Positions 1-10,512 of a stretch of DNA of 64,000 nucleotides are shown here, in pieces; positions within the stretch are counted from its first letter, which is position 1, and each line of letters opens with the position of its first letter. The position numbers and the translations under genes are program-made. The notes under the pieces are model-generated. The model saw only the letters and a program-made list of their open reading frames with translations, was not told the origin of the DNA and ran no database searches. The stretch comes from Archegozetes longisetosus (Eukaryota > Arthropoda > Arachnida > Sarcoptiformes > Trhypochthoniidae): assembly GCA_018873245.2 (NCBI GenBank), contig JAEMBT020000008.1, forward strand, positions 12,877,172 to 12,941,171, read 5' to 3'.

Positions 1-724
1 TTCCCTTAAATAAGTCAAATAAAAAGGTGAATAGCCTGTACTTTCCTGAACACTACAATTATAAGCAAAAGTTACATGGGGTAATACTTTATCCCAATTT
101 CTTTGATTTTTATTTACGAATGCCGAAAGCATATCTACTAATGTACTATTAAAACGTTCTGTCAGACCATTACTCATCGGATGGTAACTGGTAGTCCTTA
201 TATGTTTGGTATTGAACATTTCAAAAGTTCTTGCGTAACTTCAGCTATGAACGCACTACCTCTATCACTTGTTATATAATAAGGGGCTCCATGTATATTT
301 ATAATCGAATTCACGAAGAATTCAGCTATTGATTTAGCTGTTGCATCTTTAACAGCAGCTGTAGTAGCCCACCTGGTAGCATAATCGAGGCAAACAATAA
401 TATTATTGCAATTAGTATTTTCTGTGAGTGGGAGTGGTCCTAAATAATCTACTCCGATGTGGGAGAATGGCATAGACACTGGTATGGGTTGCAAAGGGGC
501 TTTTACTCTATAAGGTAATGGCTTGCGTCTTTGACAATCAAGACAGTTCTTAACATAATTATGGACTGATTGGAACAATCTTGGCCATACATATCTTGAC
601 CTTACCTTTGCATAAGTTTTACTGATACCTAAATGTCCAGATTCTAGTTCATTATGCAAAGAATACAATATTTCTCTTCTAATTGATTTTGGGACAACTA
701 ATAGGAGGTTTCCTTTGACTTTCT
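1..724 (-). pseudogene. gypsy integrase, frameshifted, 3' end off window
   Basis: This is the integrase that would insert the element's cDNA. The N-terminal zinc-binding domain is visible as an H-x-x-x...H-x-G followed by C-L-D-C (HHCC type) near 540-660. The core follows, with the first catalytic Asp in a VDYLGPLP context and the second in SDRGSAF (about 255-270). The frame then breaks near 205-215. The catalytic Glu region, in an H-P-x-S-N-G-x-x-E-R-F context, is in another frame at about 138-185 and stays open to position 1. A further frame change near 725 separates this piece from RNase H. The catalytic triad is present but split over two frames, so this copy is disabled unless the break is a sequencing error. 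Confidence 0.85.
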
Positions 725-744
725 ATAAAGAGTATTATTTTCGG

Positions 745-1281
745 TTATGTATCGTTTTGATAGTTTATTTTGTGGATCCATGATTTTTCTTTTAATTTTT
801 GACAATATGGATCCTCAGCTTGTAATTTAGGTAAATCTAAAGGATGTATTTGCATAATGCTTATATCAATTTCATCTTTATCTTGCGGATTTGTTATATT
901 AGGATAACGCGATAAACAATCAACATTATTATGCAGTTTACCGGACTTATAGACTACTTGGAATGAATATTCCATCAGTCTTAAAGCCCAGCGTGCTAAT
1001 CTTCCGCACGGATCCTTTAAGGTCATTAACCAACAAAGGCTGTGATGATCTGTTATTATGGAGAACTTGATACCTAATAAATATGACCTGCACTTTCCTA
1101 TACCCCAAAAACAACTCAGACCTTCCTTTTCAGTTATGGTGTAGTTCAACTCACTCTTTTTTAACGATCTATTATAGTAAGCTACTGGGTGTTCTTGGCC
1201 ATCTACTATTTGGGATAAAATTACTGCTATTGATGTATTACATGCATCGCAAAAAAAGGAGAGTCTCTCTAGTTTCGTCAA
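745..1281 (-). pseudogene. gypsy RNase H domain and linker to integrase
   Basis: RNase H of the pol polyprotein, which degrades the RNA strand during reverse transcription. The start of the domain shows a CDACN-type core (family: TDAS-x-x-G-I-G-A-V-L-S-Q), followed by the ITDHHSL motif and the D-x-L-S-R-Y segment that normally ends the domain. It is separated from the RT reading frame by an indel in a T/A run around 1255-1262, where the two frames overlap. The reading frame then stops at 745, after another frame change near 770. It should be one continuous polypeptide with RT and integrase. Confidence 0.85.
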
Positions 1282-3150
1282 AATGAATTAAAACAGGAGG
1301 TGTAATTAATGCGTCTTTGAGCCTATTAAAAGCTATTTCACAGGATTCAGTCCAAATAAACTGCACTTCTTTCTTTGTAAGTTGTGTGAGGGGCTGTGCT
1401 ATCTGAGAATACCATCGAATAAATTTTCTATAGTATCCTGTTAGCCCTAAAAAGCTTCTTATATCTTTCACTGTTTTAGGCCTTGGGAAATTTTTGACAC
1501 ATTCTATCTTCTCTGGGTCAGGCTTCACGCCCTTTGAGTCTATTAGATGACCCAGAAATTTTATTTCTTTTTTGGCAAAATGGCATTTATTCGGGCTTAG
1601 TTTCAGATTAGCTGCTCTTAATCTTTCAAATACTAGTTCAAGCCTTTCAATATGTTCGTCAAAGTTTTTTGAAAATATGATGATATCATCAACAAATACT
1701 AAACAGTAAATATATTTCAGATTAGATAATACTGTGTCCATTAATCTTTGGAAAGTGGCTACTGAATTAGATAATCCAAAAGGGAGTACATTAAACTCGT
1801 ATAAACCTTCACAACAGACAAAAGCAGTTTTTTCTCTATGTTCGTCAAACATTGGTACCTGCCAAAATCCGGAACGTAAGTCAAGTGTTGTAAAATAATT
1901 TGATCCCCTAAGGGTGTCTAACGTGTCATCAATTCGGGGTAAAGGCCAGCGATCCGCCTTAGTTACCGAGTTTACCTTTCGAAAGTCAACACAAAATCTC
2001 CAAGAACCATCTTTCTTAGGAACTAGTACTATAGGTGATGCCCATGGACTATTTGACTCACTTATTATACCAGCTTCTAACATTTCAATAATCTGTTCCT
2101 TTATTATTTTTCTTTCTTTGGGACTCGTCCTATAAGGTGGGCAATGTATTGGTGGGCTATCTCCTGTATCTATTTTATGTACTGCTTTGTCTGTTACTGT
2201 TAATTTACTATTTTCACAGGCGAATATGCTTTCGTACTTTTGTAAGAAATTTATTAGTTTTTCTCGCTCACTAACCAAGAGATCTTTTTCGATGTCTAGA
2301 TTGCTTATATTAAAATTTTCGTTTTCTCTTTTAATTGTGTTATCATATGTTTCCTCATTAATAAATTCTATGTTTTTATTATTAAAGCACTGATCTTGAT
2401 TTTTGTTAGTTAAAGTTGTGTAATTCCTTTCACATATATTTATATTATTTATAACAGCTTCAATTGGCTCGTCTAAAGATTCGAGAAATCCTACAACAGT
2501 TCCACTATATAATCTCAGGTTTTCGTAATGTATATTCGTAATTGGCAATAAAGTCTCTCCATTTTCTAACTTTAATATTGATTTTGGGGCATAAATTCTT
2601 GATTTATCAATAGGGTCAAAAACAGCTTCGTTAATTTTGCTATTCGTTTTACATGTAACCCAAGTTATGGTTCGGGGTGATAAATTAATACTTTCCGATA
2701 TATAAAGCACTGGTGACTCTTTCTTTTCTACAAATATATGGGGGTATTCTAATGGCATCTGATTTTGATCCCTATATTTATTGAAATCTATTGTTACATT
2801 ACTGCTTCTACACCAATCTATACCCAATAAAATTGGTGCAGCAATTCCGGAAAGTAGAAAGAGTTTCGTAAATAAACTTGAACCAGAAAAACTAATATTG
2901 GCTAATACATACTGATTTAGTTTTAATGTTTTCCCATCTGGTAATTTAGCTAAAGGACCATCGGTTGTATGGATAGGCAAAGAGAGTGCTTTTACTAGTT
3001 CTGGTTTTATACAACATACCCCCGCAGCTGTATCTATCGCCATAGGGGACGAGATGTCATTAATTTTTGCTTCTATTAACAAAAGATTTTCTGCTAACGA
3101 AAATAAAGGGATTTCTAAACTATCCGACTCGATACCCTTAACTCGAGTCT
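1238..3150 (-). CDS. pol: gypsy protease and reverse transcriptase (pol)
   Basis: The frame is open from the gag/pol frameshift site (about 3157) to 1238. Near the N-terminus is an aspartic protease with an AIDTA active-site motif (DTG in most families, here DTA) and a later ILLGIDW flap-side motif. The reverse transcriptase follows. It contains the region-A motif LVPKKDGSWRFCVDFR, the LPFGLSNS motif, the FVDD catalytic box at about 1685-1696 (YVDD/FVDD of Ty3/gypsy), and FLGHLI and F-L-G-L-T-G-Y-Y-R in the thumb/connection. No ATG is needed at the start because the frame is entered by -1 frameshifting from gag. The C-terminal end runs out of frame just before RNase H. Confidence 0.9.
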
Positions 3151-3163
3151 CATTTAGTTTCCC
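3126..3163 (-). promoter_or_regulatory. Programmed -1 ribosomal frameshift signal at gag/pol join
   Basis: Minus-strand heptamer GGGAAAC (3157-3163) sits in gag frame as G GGA AAC, immediately followed by the gag stop TAA (3154-3156). After a 7-nt spacer comes a perfect 7-bp stem, GACTCGA (3143-3149) with TCGAGTC (3126-3132), closing a 10-nt loop. The loop contains AAGGG, which can pair with CCCTT at 3106-3110 to make an H-type pseudoknot. Slipping -1 enters the open pol frame exactly. GGGAAAC is a known retroviral slippery heptamer (X XXY YYZ) and the spacing is canonical. Activity is inferred. Confidence 0.85.
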
Positions 3164-4089
3164 TGAAGATTTTGCTGAGGTAAACTATTGTTATTACTAG
3201 TATTATTGTCCCTGATTTGATTACTTCTTCGGTTGCAAAATCTACTTATGTGGCCTGTTTTTCCACAATTAAAGCAAATGGGATTACCATTCCTATCTCT
3301 TGTGGGATAGATATTATGATTATTATATTTATTGCTTGGATTTCTGTTTTGATTCGGGTTTCGTTGGCTCTGATTGAATCTACTTTGAATTGGGTTATTG
3401 TAATTATTTCCATATTGATTTTGCCCAGTATTAAACTGATTTCTATTATTTCTAATTTGATTATTAGCACCACTTATCTGATTATAATTATTTTGGGGTC
3501 TGTTCATAAAATTTCTATGACTCATATCCATCTGACTAATTTTATTGACTAAATTACTCATTTGGTCTTTCATGGACTGCATAAATTGTTTGATTTCTGT
3601 ATTTTCTGTATTATGATCCTTTTGATGCCCACTTTCCTTTTCTGGAACATAAACTTGTGCTAATACCGTTTGTTTCCAACCTGGTCTAGAATTAGCCATC
3701 ATCATAGACTCATCATTAATTTGCAATAATCTCCATAAATCTCTCATGTTTGTGGGTCTTGAGGGATATACTTTTTCAAATAAGGAGGGTTTTAAGCCTT
3801 GCATTACATGTCTTATCATTTCAGGTTCACTCATTTCTGGATTCACTCTCTTACATAAGGCCTCAATTGCTAAATAGTAGTCAAGAACTGGTTCTTCGAG
3901 ACCTTGTGTTCGACTTCTCAATTCCAACTCTGTTCCTACCGTATTACTTGGGTTGAAGAAATTTGTTAATTCTTTCCTAGCCTCGAGCCATGAAGTGGTT
4001 CCGGGAATAATAGTACATGCTTTATAACATCTAAAAGCATTCCCTTGTAAAAATGCAGACAATTTTGGACCATTTGATTTTCTGTCCAA
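3154..4089 (-). pseudogene. gag: gypsy gag, C-terminal part with zinc knuckle
   Basis: Capsid C-terminal and nucleocapsid part of Gag. The capsid-like segment has W-L-E-A-R-K-E-L and retrotrans_gag-type helices. A Gln/Asn-rich region follows, then one CCHC zinc knuckle, CFNCGKTGHISRFC (3235-3276), the RNA-binding hallmark of retroviral and gypsy nucleocapsids. The frame ends at TAA 3154-3156, inside the frameshift signal. Its upstream limit overlaps the other gag piece in a different frame (3966-4089), so a single-base indel lies near 4040-4085. There is no separate start here: this is the continuation of one gag gene. Confidence 0.85.
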
Positions 4090-4900
4090 GCATTACATGC
4101 AGCAATCGACTCATATCTATCTAACCAGTCATCAAGACTTTCTGTTCTGTCACCTTTAAATACTGTAGGTAATATTTCTTTACCTGCCATTCTGACAGTG
4201 GCAGATGTTAAGCTTGCTGTAGTCGTAGCTACCGAATTATTTGTTGCTGTAGTTAAGGGGATACTAATTGTACTAATCAATGGTGCTCTTGTAGTTACAA
4301 TAGATGGGACGCAAACTGATGTAGCTTTTGAAGTGTTGGTTGTCACAGAGGTTATGGTATTTATGGGAAGTAAACTCGTCAAGTTAATAATAGGTGAAGT
4401 AGTATTACTTAAAACATTTGGAATTGTAGCACTATTTGTTATGCTAATTGGTGGATCATCTGGTGAAGTAACTGAACTTATTGGTTGTGTTGAGATAGGT
4501 GATAAGATAGAGTCAAGCGGAATTAACTTTACAGAACTTGGAGGTGAGGGTGATCGAAGCGGAACTGCAGTTTTAACTGGTGTGCTACAAAATGTTGGCA
4601 GGCTTTCATTTACCAATGAAGTCAATGTATGCACAAAATTAGTAGAACTCGAAGTAACTCTGTTTACATCATTTGTTTCATCTCTTTCTGAATCTATATT
4701 ATAAGAGTCTATAATGGTTTCATCTGAGTCATAAAAAATTGACTGCGCCACACTTTCGCTTTGAGAATTAACATTCGAATTCGCTATCTCTTCTAACACA
4801 AGCAATCTAGAACTCTCGTCTTCGCCCACCGTATTAAATTTTCTGGCGAAGTCTCGAGGATTAGTACCTTTTCTCCTTATAGCTATTTTGGTTTATTTTG
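3966..4900 (-). pseudogene. gag: gypsy gag, N-terminal part, Ser/Thr-rich
   Basis: N-terminal portion of Gag. It opens with an acidic segment, followed by a long Ser/Thr/Pro-rich stretch of low complexity, then an FKG-type capsid start with a D-D-W-L-D-R-Y segment near 4110-4150. Codons remain open upstream of 4829 to a TAA near 4895, and no ATG is present at the 5' end. Either the start codon is lost, a non-ATG start is used, or an indel has shifted it. The frame breaks at about 4040-4085, where the neighbouring frame carries on the capsid. Confidence 0.7.
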
Positions 4901-5122
4901 TTGTGCGTTTATTAGATTAAAACTTGTATTCTAATTATCAAAAGAAAAATATAAAATCGTTTCTAAATTTACAGTTTTAAATTTCTGCTATTACTTAAAA
5001 AAAACTTGATTATTCTTTATATGTTAAAAATATTCATAATTTATATACACTATATAGCCGACGATTAAAATAGAATGATTTATTTAAAAAGAAAATTACT
5101 GGACATAAACAAACAAAAAATT

Positions 5123-8100
5123 TTAGTTTCGATATATGTCTAAGTATGCATTCCCTGTCATGGATTCTTCAAATTTAAATAGTCTATTTTCCTGCCATTT
5201 TAATACAGAAAAAGGTACAAAAACTCTTACTGCCTTTACAACTGTTCTTTCTGTAATTATCTTACCATTTGTTATTTTTATAGGTGCAATCAACAATAAA
5301 CCTAATTTCCCCTTGTCTTCCGTAGTTACCCAAAAAGTTCTTTTTCCTACTAAAGCTAACTTATCTGCTCCTGTTAAACCTAAGGGTAAATCCATTATTT
5401 GAGATATAGGGAATTCAATCGTTAGATTTTGCTTATATGTATATAAAAACGTATGCCTAATAATATTAAAGTTAATGCTAATAATCCATTCTCGTGCAAC
5501 ATCAACTTCATATTTTGCTTTATGAACAGATAGTATAATTTTTTTAGCATTTTCATTTTGAAAATAACTACCACTAATATGAAAAAGCTCACCACGAATA
5601 TAAAGTCAATGATATTCCCAATGATTTGAATATCGATCAACTGATCGTTAGAAAACAGCGAATCTGCAGAAACCTGACCAATTATTACTACTGGAGTTAT
5701 ACCGAAAAGCCAACGATTCTCTCTAATTAAACTTATTAGGACCACAAAGTCCACAAAATAAGACATGCACCTCACAACCGATAAAACAAACGCAATTAAA
5801 GAATAATGAAAGTGGATTGTATTATGTGATTCACTCAATATATCGAATGAATTTGATAAATATTTTGAGGTATGCCATAAATATCCGGTAATGGCCGTCA
5901 TGCTTGGATTATCTAAACTTATTTTGTTTTTGAATGAATCTAAATCAAATCTCGTCATTTCTGTTGTATTTTTATAGATAGAAACGTTATAGAATGGAAA
6001 TGAAAGTGAATCAAATAGAAATTCTGGAGTTTTAATTTTAACTACTGTTTCATTATTAGAAGTTTGCGGTGGACCCTGTAGCACTATTCCTGGAGCAACT
6101 AACTGACACCCTGCGTCTACAACAGCTATTTCTGTCCAGTTTTTCAGCACATAATTTAATGGTCGTGTGCCTGGACATATACGTGTATAAGTTGGTATCT
6201 TTACTTTGTGAATAACCCAACTCTCAGGGGTTATTTTGATTTAATTATATCTGGAATCTTTTGTCACTTCAAAACTACAATGTTGCATTATTTGATCTTC
6301 TTCCCAGGACCAAAGCGCTATTTCACAATTTCCAGCCTCTACTACAGTCGTGGAGTCGAAAGTATAACACAATTGGCTTGTAGATATTGGCAAACAACTG
6401 AATTCGACAAGATTTAATTTCAGCAATCAAATCCTCATCAGACTTGCTTACTAGCCATGCTTTATTGACTAGTTTCAATTTGAAATATGCGCTATCATTT
6501 TTCAACATAGCGTTTAAATTACGGGATTTAGAATGACAAGGAATACTGTTAATGCAAAATATTTCTTGCATTCACATATGTCGCATATTAGAAAGCAAAA
6601 TAGGGCGCGACCTTAAGATCTTAGGGAAGCGACCTATTCTGCGAACTCAAGCAATAAAACTTTATTGCTTGAGCTCAAAGTTGAGCTATTTTAAGATGAG
6701 TTGACAGTAAGTGTCAATTCATCGGAATTAGCTTAAGTATTTTAAGGTCAGTCGATTGAGACTGACCAGGAGTTGAAAAACTTTAAACATAAGTGAACAC
6801 GATTGGTCACGGCCCTAAACTGAGGAGTATTTAAGGGCACTCGCAGGCCATACTCGGGGCGGATAAATGGTTTTGTCTAATCATCTTATCAGACGTCTTG
6901 TTTTCAGTATACGTTAAATCTTTTTTGTATTTTATATCTTAAAATAAACTTTAATAAAACTAGTAGTTGGATTAGTTTTTTTAATATAATAAGTTTGTAT
7001 ATCTTTTGGTGTTTCTTTAAAAAGTCGCACTTAAGGCAATCTAACTTGGCAAGTGCGACAACAATACTATGGGTCAATGGAGTGAAAATATTGAAATAAA
7101 CTTCTTGATTAGCACGCCTTAGAGGAATGGAAATTTTAATGTATGCGCTTTCTTGAGTTATGGATACTGTGACTAACTTTAATATATAATATGTTTCCCA
7201 ATCATCAGTACTTATACCTAAATTATATAAAGGCTTAATCGACTTCTCAATTTCTGTCAGAATACCTCTCAAGACTGGCCATGGAACAACATTAAATGGC
7301 AAATAGCCCTTTCTTAGCTGAAGCAGAGCTGTTTCCCAAGAATTAAAAGCATTTGACAAAAGTGTAACGTTATATATAGCAGATAATCCAGACGAGATTG
7401 AATTAATCATATTGAATTGTGCTTGTATAGCATAATGATCATATAACTCTAAAGAGGACACAAAATGCCATATTTTCTCGATCTCGCTATCAAGTATGTT
7501 TAAATGTTCACCTAAGACACCTAATGCTTGATTTACCTGTTTACTTCTAGAGTCCATAATTTGTGACATACCTAAGAAGCTTTTAGCTAAAGTAACTGTA
7601 GTATTCTTTTGGATATCTAACATCATGGATAGTTTCTCTATCTTTTTGCTCAATCTGATTTCATCCTTTTCTGTACCCGTTCCAAATAACTCTCTAAGAA
7701 TCTCACCTGCAAAGGGCAAAATGGACCTTTCATGCCTGCTGATATGTGTCACTTTAACTTCTTCAGAGATGCCAAGATATAACTGATTTATTGAACTAGC
7801 TAAATATTCTAAACCGTCATTTATTTGTTACACATTGATAGCAATTGATATATTCGCTTAGAAGCTTTATCATCTGGTGCCATTTTACTGGAATAAGGTA
7901 GTACGCGACATTTAATAAGTTTTGGTTCCCAATTTAGGGCTGACAATGTAGGCCAATTTAATCTAATGATATGAGACCATTGGGAATTAAATACGAGACC
8001 AGACCCTAATTTATTTATCTGTAGACCATGAGCTGCGGCTTTAGCTAAAAATCTAATGTCATGGATACTGGAAGACCTAAAGCTTACTACAGTACTCAGT

Positions 8101-8132
8101 AAACATAAAAACAGTAGCAAGTATCTTATCAT
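5123..8132 (-). pseudogene. env: Errantivirus-type envelope (F-like) gene, broken
   Basis: Envelope glycoprotein remnant, now split over about six frames. It starts at ATG 8130-8132 with a hydrophobic signal peptide (MIRYLLLFLCLL). An R-x-x-R furin-like site (RHER, about 7726-7737) is followed at once by a hydrophobic fusion-peptide-like segment and an LFGTGTEKD motif, the arrangement seen in insect errantivirus and baculovirus F proteins. A Cys-rich ectodomain segment (6571-6240, frame break near 6420) and N-glycosylation sites (NET, NVS, NTT near 5960-6060) follow. A long hydrophobic stretch (5440-5640) is the likely membrane anchor. A 90-codon piece at 5123-5395 is unassigned. Frame breaks lie near 7810, 6420, 6200 and 5440, and an insertion lies at about 6575-6905. 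Confidence 0.7.
6575..6905. mobile_element. Hairpin-rich insertion in env, solo-LTR-like
   Basis: About 330 bp with no coding content separates the fusion-peptide half of env from the Cys-rich half. It begins TGTCGC on the plus strand. It contains four successive inverted repeats: 12-bp arms 6646-6657/6662-6673 spanning an AATAAA, 7-bp arms 6672-6678/6681-6687, 6-bp arms 6701-6706/6712-6717, and 8-bp arms 6746-6753/6760-6767. A TATTTAA box near 6828 lies in a relatively GC-rich segment. The mix of polyadenylation-like and TATA-like signals suggests a solo LTR. I could not fix the ends or a target-site duplication. Confidence 0.45.
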
Positions 8133-8171
8133 TTCTGCTAAATTAAGCGATACAGATGTGTAAATTTTCAA

Positions 8172-9500
8172 AAAAAACGATATGGCCTCAATACTGGTAA
8201 AAATATTTAATCACTTTTTGTATCTCTACTATATTCATTTAAATGAAAAATTTAACTTAGACAAAAAAGTGATTATAAAGATAAATGTAAAACTTAGATT
8301 TATGATAATATACTTTCTAATATATAACATTAAATCAAAAATAATTTTAGGTCGCTAAGTTTTGTTTTGTTTTGTTTTAAATTAGATAGGCTTTTATGCA
8401 GAGCGTTCATATATTTTACCCGGCGCCTCCACCAAATTTTTTACGTTTATTCTTTACGTGAGATTATTTTTGGGATTGTTTTTAATCCTCTGTTATGCAG
8501 ATATAAATTCTTTGATTTTAAATCAGTTTTTCATTCTTTTAAAATAGTTTGTCAAGCAGTTATCTTTAAAGTGCTTTATATTTTATGTAATGCTTTACTA
8601 ATGCTTTCAAGGTTATCATTGTATTATCGCTAGCTATGAAATGCAGCTCATATTTTAAAAGAATAACAATTCAGATCTATTTTGTTTATATAAGATATGT
8701 TAAAAAACTGGCAAAGAGAGTCAGTCTTTGGGCGGAGGCCTTGAGAAGAGGACCTCATTATGCCTCTAAGTGAATGTGAAAAAGTGTTAGAAAGAAGTAA
8801 AATCTTTTAATATGTGAGAACTTTTAAATATGTTTGTAACATTTTTATGTATCAATAAAATAATCAAATCACGTCTAAGTCCTATTTTATATTTTTTTAT
8901 CTATTTGTTAATTAAATATTATTTTAATTACTTATAATTTTTAAAGAAAATAAAAGATTTCAATCAAACAAAGTATAATATAACTAATAATTTAATAGAA
9001 TATTAGTTTCAGAATTCTGGATAAATAGTTAACTTTAGTCCCCAGTTATGCGTTTAGGTTTATGAGCTCGAACCTGAACGGCATAACACCTCAGACACTG
9101 GAAATTAAGTGTTGAGTCTAAGACTCGATTAAATTCCAGTCTGAGGATATCAATTTACAGTACATATGCGTGTTAAAGTTTAAAAAAAATAAAGCCACTT
9201 ACTGCTTGTCTTGATTCGATGTTCCTGGTACCACGCAGATTGTGTTGGAACGTTTTTTTTTTGAAAAGAATATAATTAAATCATATACACAATAGAGTTT
9301 TTATCATAAAAATTTTTATTTAAAATTCACAAACACATACATATATTTAACAACACTTTCTGTTAAAGTTTTAGCGATCAGGAGCACAACTTTACTTTGC
9401 CACTGCAAAAGAAGGAATGAATGATCTTTTAGGTTATTTCAGTCGACTTTATATACCCTGGTGTCTAGCATTTTCCCATCGAAAACCTTCCATAATTTGT
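8172..9500. other. Non-coding stretch, one long imperfect hairpin
   Basis: AT-rich sequence without a credible gene. An inverted repeat at 9089-9146 pairs CCTCAGACACTGGAA with TTCCAGTCTGAGG and contains an inner GAGTC-TAA-GACTC palindrome (9114-9126). This may be the remains of a small foldback element. Nothing else is recognisable. Confidence 0.4.
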
Positions 9501-9533
9501 TCACAAACAGTCCAAAGTATTCGCAAACAGTTT

Positions 9534-9718
9534 TGTTACTTTGACCATCCAATGGTCAAAGCATTTAAAGTTCCTATTTGTTTATGTCTATTATTTCTGT
9601 TACTTTGACCATTCAATAGTCAAAGTTTCTATTTGTTCATGCATTATAGTTCTGTTACTTTGACCATCTAATGGTCGAAGTATCTAGTTTTTATTTGTTT
9701 ATGTCTATTTGTTAAACT
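9534..9718. repeat. Tandem repeat of hairpin units, three copies
   Basis: Three direct copies begin with TGTTACTTTGACC at 9534, 9598 and 9653 (spacing 64 and 55 bp). Each carries a short palindrome. Copy 1 is perfect, CTTTGACCAT-CCA-ATGGTCAAAG. Copies 2 and 3 keep the palindrome with one mismatch and one G-T pair respectively. Each is followed by a T-rich spacer containing CTATTTGTT. Confidence 0.75.
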
Positions 9719-9736
9719 AAAGGTTATAATTTAATT

Positions 9737-9770
9737 TGTGTGCGTACGTGCGTGTATGTGTGTGTGTTTG
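9737..9770. repeat. TG-rich microsatellite
   Basis: Alternating TG run interrupted by C and A (tgtgtgcgtacgtgcg..., then tgtgtgtg). It is a simple sequence repeat with no visible function. Confidence 0.8.
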
Positions 9771-10027
9771 ATTGTATGTTTATTTCTATTTTTATTTTAT
9801 TTTTGTTTTTTTTTGACAATATATACTGTCCGTTTTTTTAAAACTAAACTCAAATCTTCATAACAATTTTTCTTTATTATTACTCACGAATCAGAACTTA
9901 CTCATTAGTAAGTTTAAAACATATAAAACAAAATTTGATCACTTAGTCATTGATTTTGAATTAAAAACACTTTTAATCATAAAAACGGTTTCACAACAAA
10001 AGAATTTTTATTTTGAAAACTCATCTA

Positions 10028-10220
10028 TTATGGTCTCGTCTCAAAAATAAAGTGTACCGCTCGAACCCAAAAACATTAGAAGAGTTAAAGACAAATATAA
10101 GAAATGAGATAGAAAAAATAAGTTCTCAAACACTTAAAAAGTTTTCAGAAAATATATTAAAAGAGTTGAGCTTTATTTAGAAAATTATGGTTAGCACTTT
10201 CAGCATGTTGTGATTAATTA
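10028..10220 (+). pseudogene. Tc1/mariner-type transposase C-terminus, relic
   Basis: A stretch of about 50 codons beginning LWSRLKNKVY and continuing NPKTLEELKTNIRNEIEKIS matches the C-terminal end of arthropod mariner/Tc-type transposases (family pattern L-K-x-K-V-Y...P-x-T-L-E-E-L-K-x-x-I-R-x-E-I). It ends at a stop at 10178-10180. Another frame then continues with an HFQHVVIN-like tail that is also typical of the family. The catalytic part is missing. The 16-bp terminal-repeat-like sequence at 10246 follows directly, as expected for the 3' end of such an element. Confidence 0.6.
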
Positions 10221-10245
10221 TAAATTTATTTTTACATATCTAAAC

Positions 10246-10512
10246 TACAGGGCTATTTTTATATACCTGCACGTACGAGAACGATATGATTGGCTGAACT
10301 CATTCCTTATATATTTATTGAGTACAGGGTGATCTTTTAATCCTCTGTTTAATCTTCAATTTACCAAAACAAAAGATTTATATTTATCTTATTAGTCAAA
10401 ATGTACACCCTGTACAAAATATATATAAAACATCAATACTATTAACCAATCATTGACTAATTGATTAATAGTAGGAGGAGCACCTGTCCAGTTACTTAAA
10501 AATAGCCCTGTA
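10246..10512. mobile_element. Nested inverted-repeat elements (TIR TACAGGG...)
   Basis: A perfect 16-bp inverted repeat, TACAGGGCTATTTTTA (10246-10261) and TAAAAATAGCCCTGTA (10497-10512), encloses a second perfect 10-bp pair, GTACAGGGTG (10322-10331) and CACCCTGTAC (10406-10415). Both resemble the TACAGGG termini of Tc1/mariner elements flanked by TA. Just outside, 10511-10536 is repeated imperfectly as 10537-10561. Probably two non-autonomous elements, one inside the other, or a rearranged end of the adjacent transposase relic. Confidence 0.65.

Larger units (their letters stand above)
1..5122 (-). mobile_element. Ty3/gypsy LTR retroelement, broken, truncated by window edge
   Basis: On the minus strand the order is gag (about 4900-3154), then protease, reverse transcriptase, RNase H and integrase (3150 to 1). 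This gag-PR-RT-RH-IN order defines Ty3/gypsy (Metaviridae) and excludes Ty1/copia, where integrase precedes RT. At least five single-base frame breaks are visible: one in gag, one at the RT/RNase H join, two around 725-770, and one in integrase. The copy as written is therefore not autonomous, although some breaks lie in homopolymers. The 3' end with its LTR lies beyond position 1. The 290 bp upstream of gag (4870-5122) contain a TATATAA-type box near 5040-5050 and could be the 5' LTR or leader, but no second LTR is available to test this. Confidence 0.85.

Noticed and set aside
5136-5402. Plus-strand open frame opposite the last env piece
   Set aside because: It has no recognisable features and lies antisense to a frame with a better, though unassigned, protein-like composition.
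8367-8633. Small plus-strand open frame of 88 codons
   Set aside because: It lacks an ATG start, has AT-rich random-like composition, and shows no motif or conserved neighbour.
9040-9100. tRNA-like B box (GGTTCGAGCTC on the minus strand), possible tRNA or SINE
   Set aside because: The flanking bases do not form a T stem and no A box or acceptor stem can be found.
9534-9718. CRISPR-like array of palindromic repeats
   Set aside because: Only three degenerate units, spacers that resemble each other, uneven spacing, and clearly eukaryotic context.
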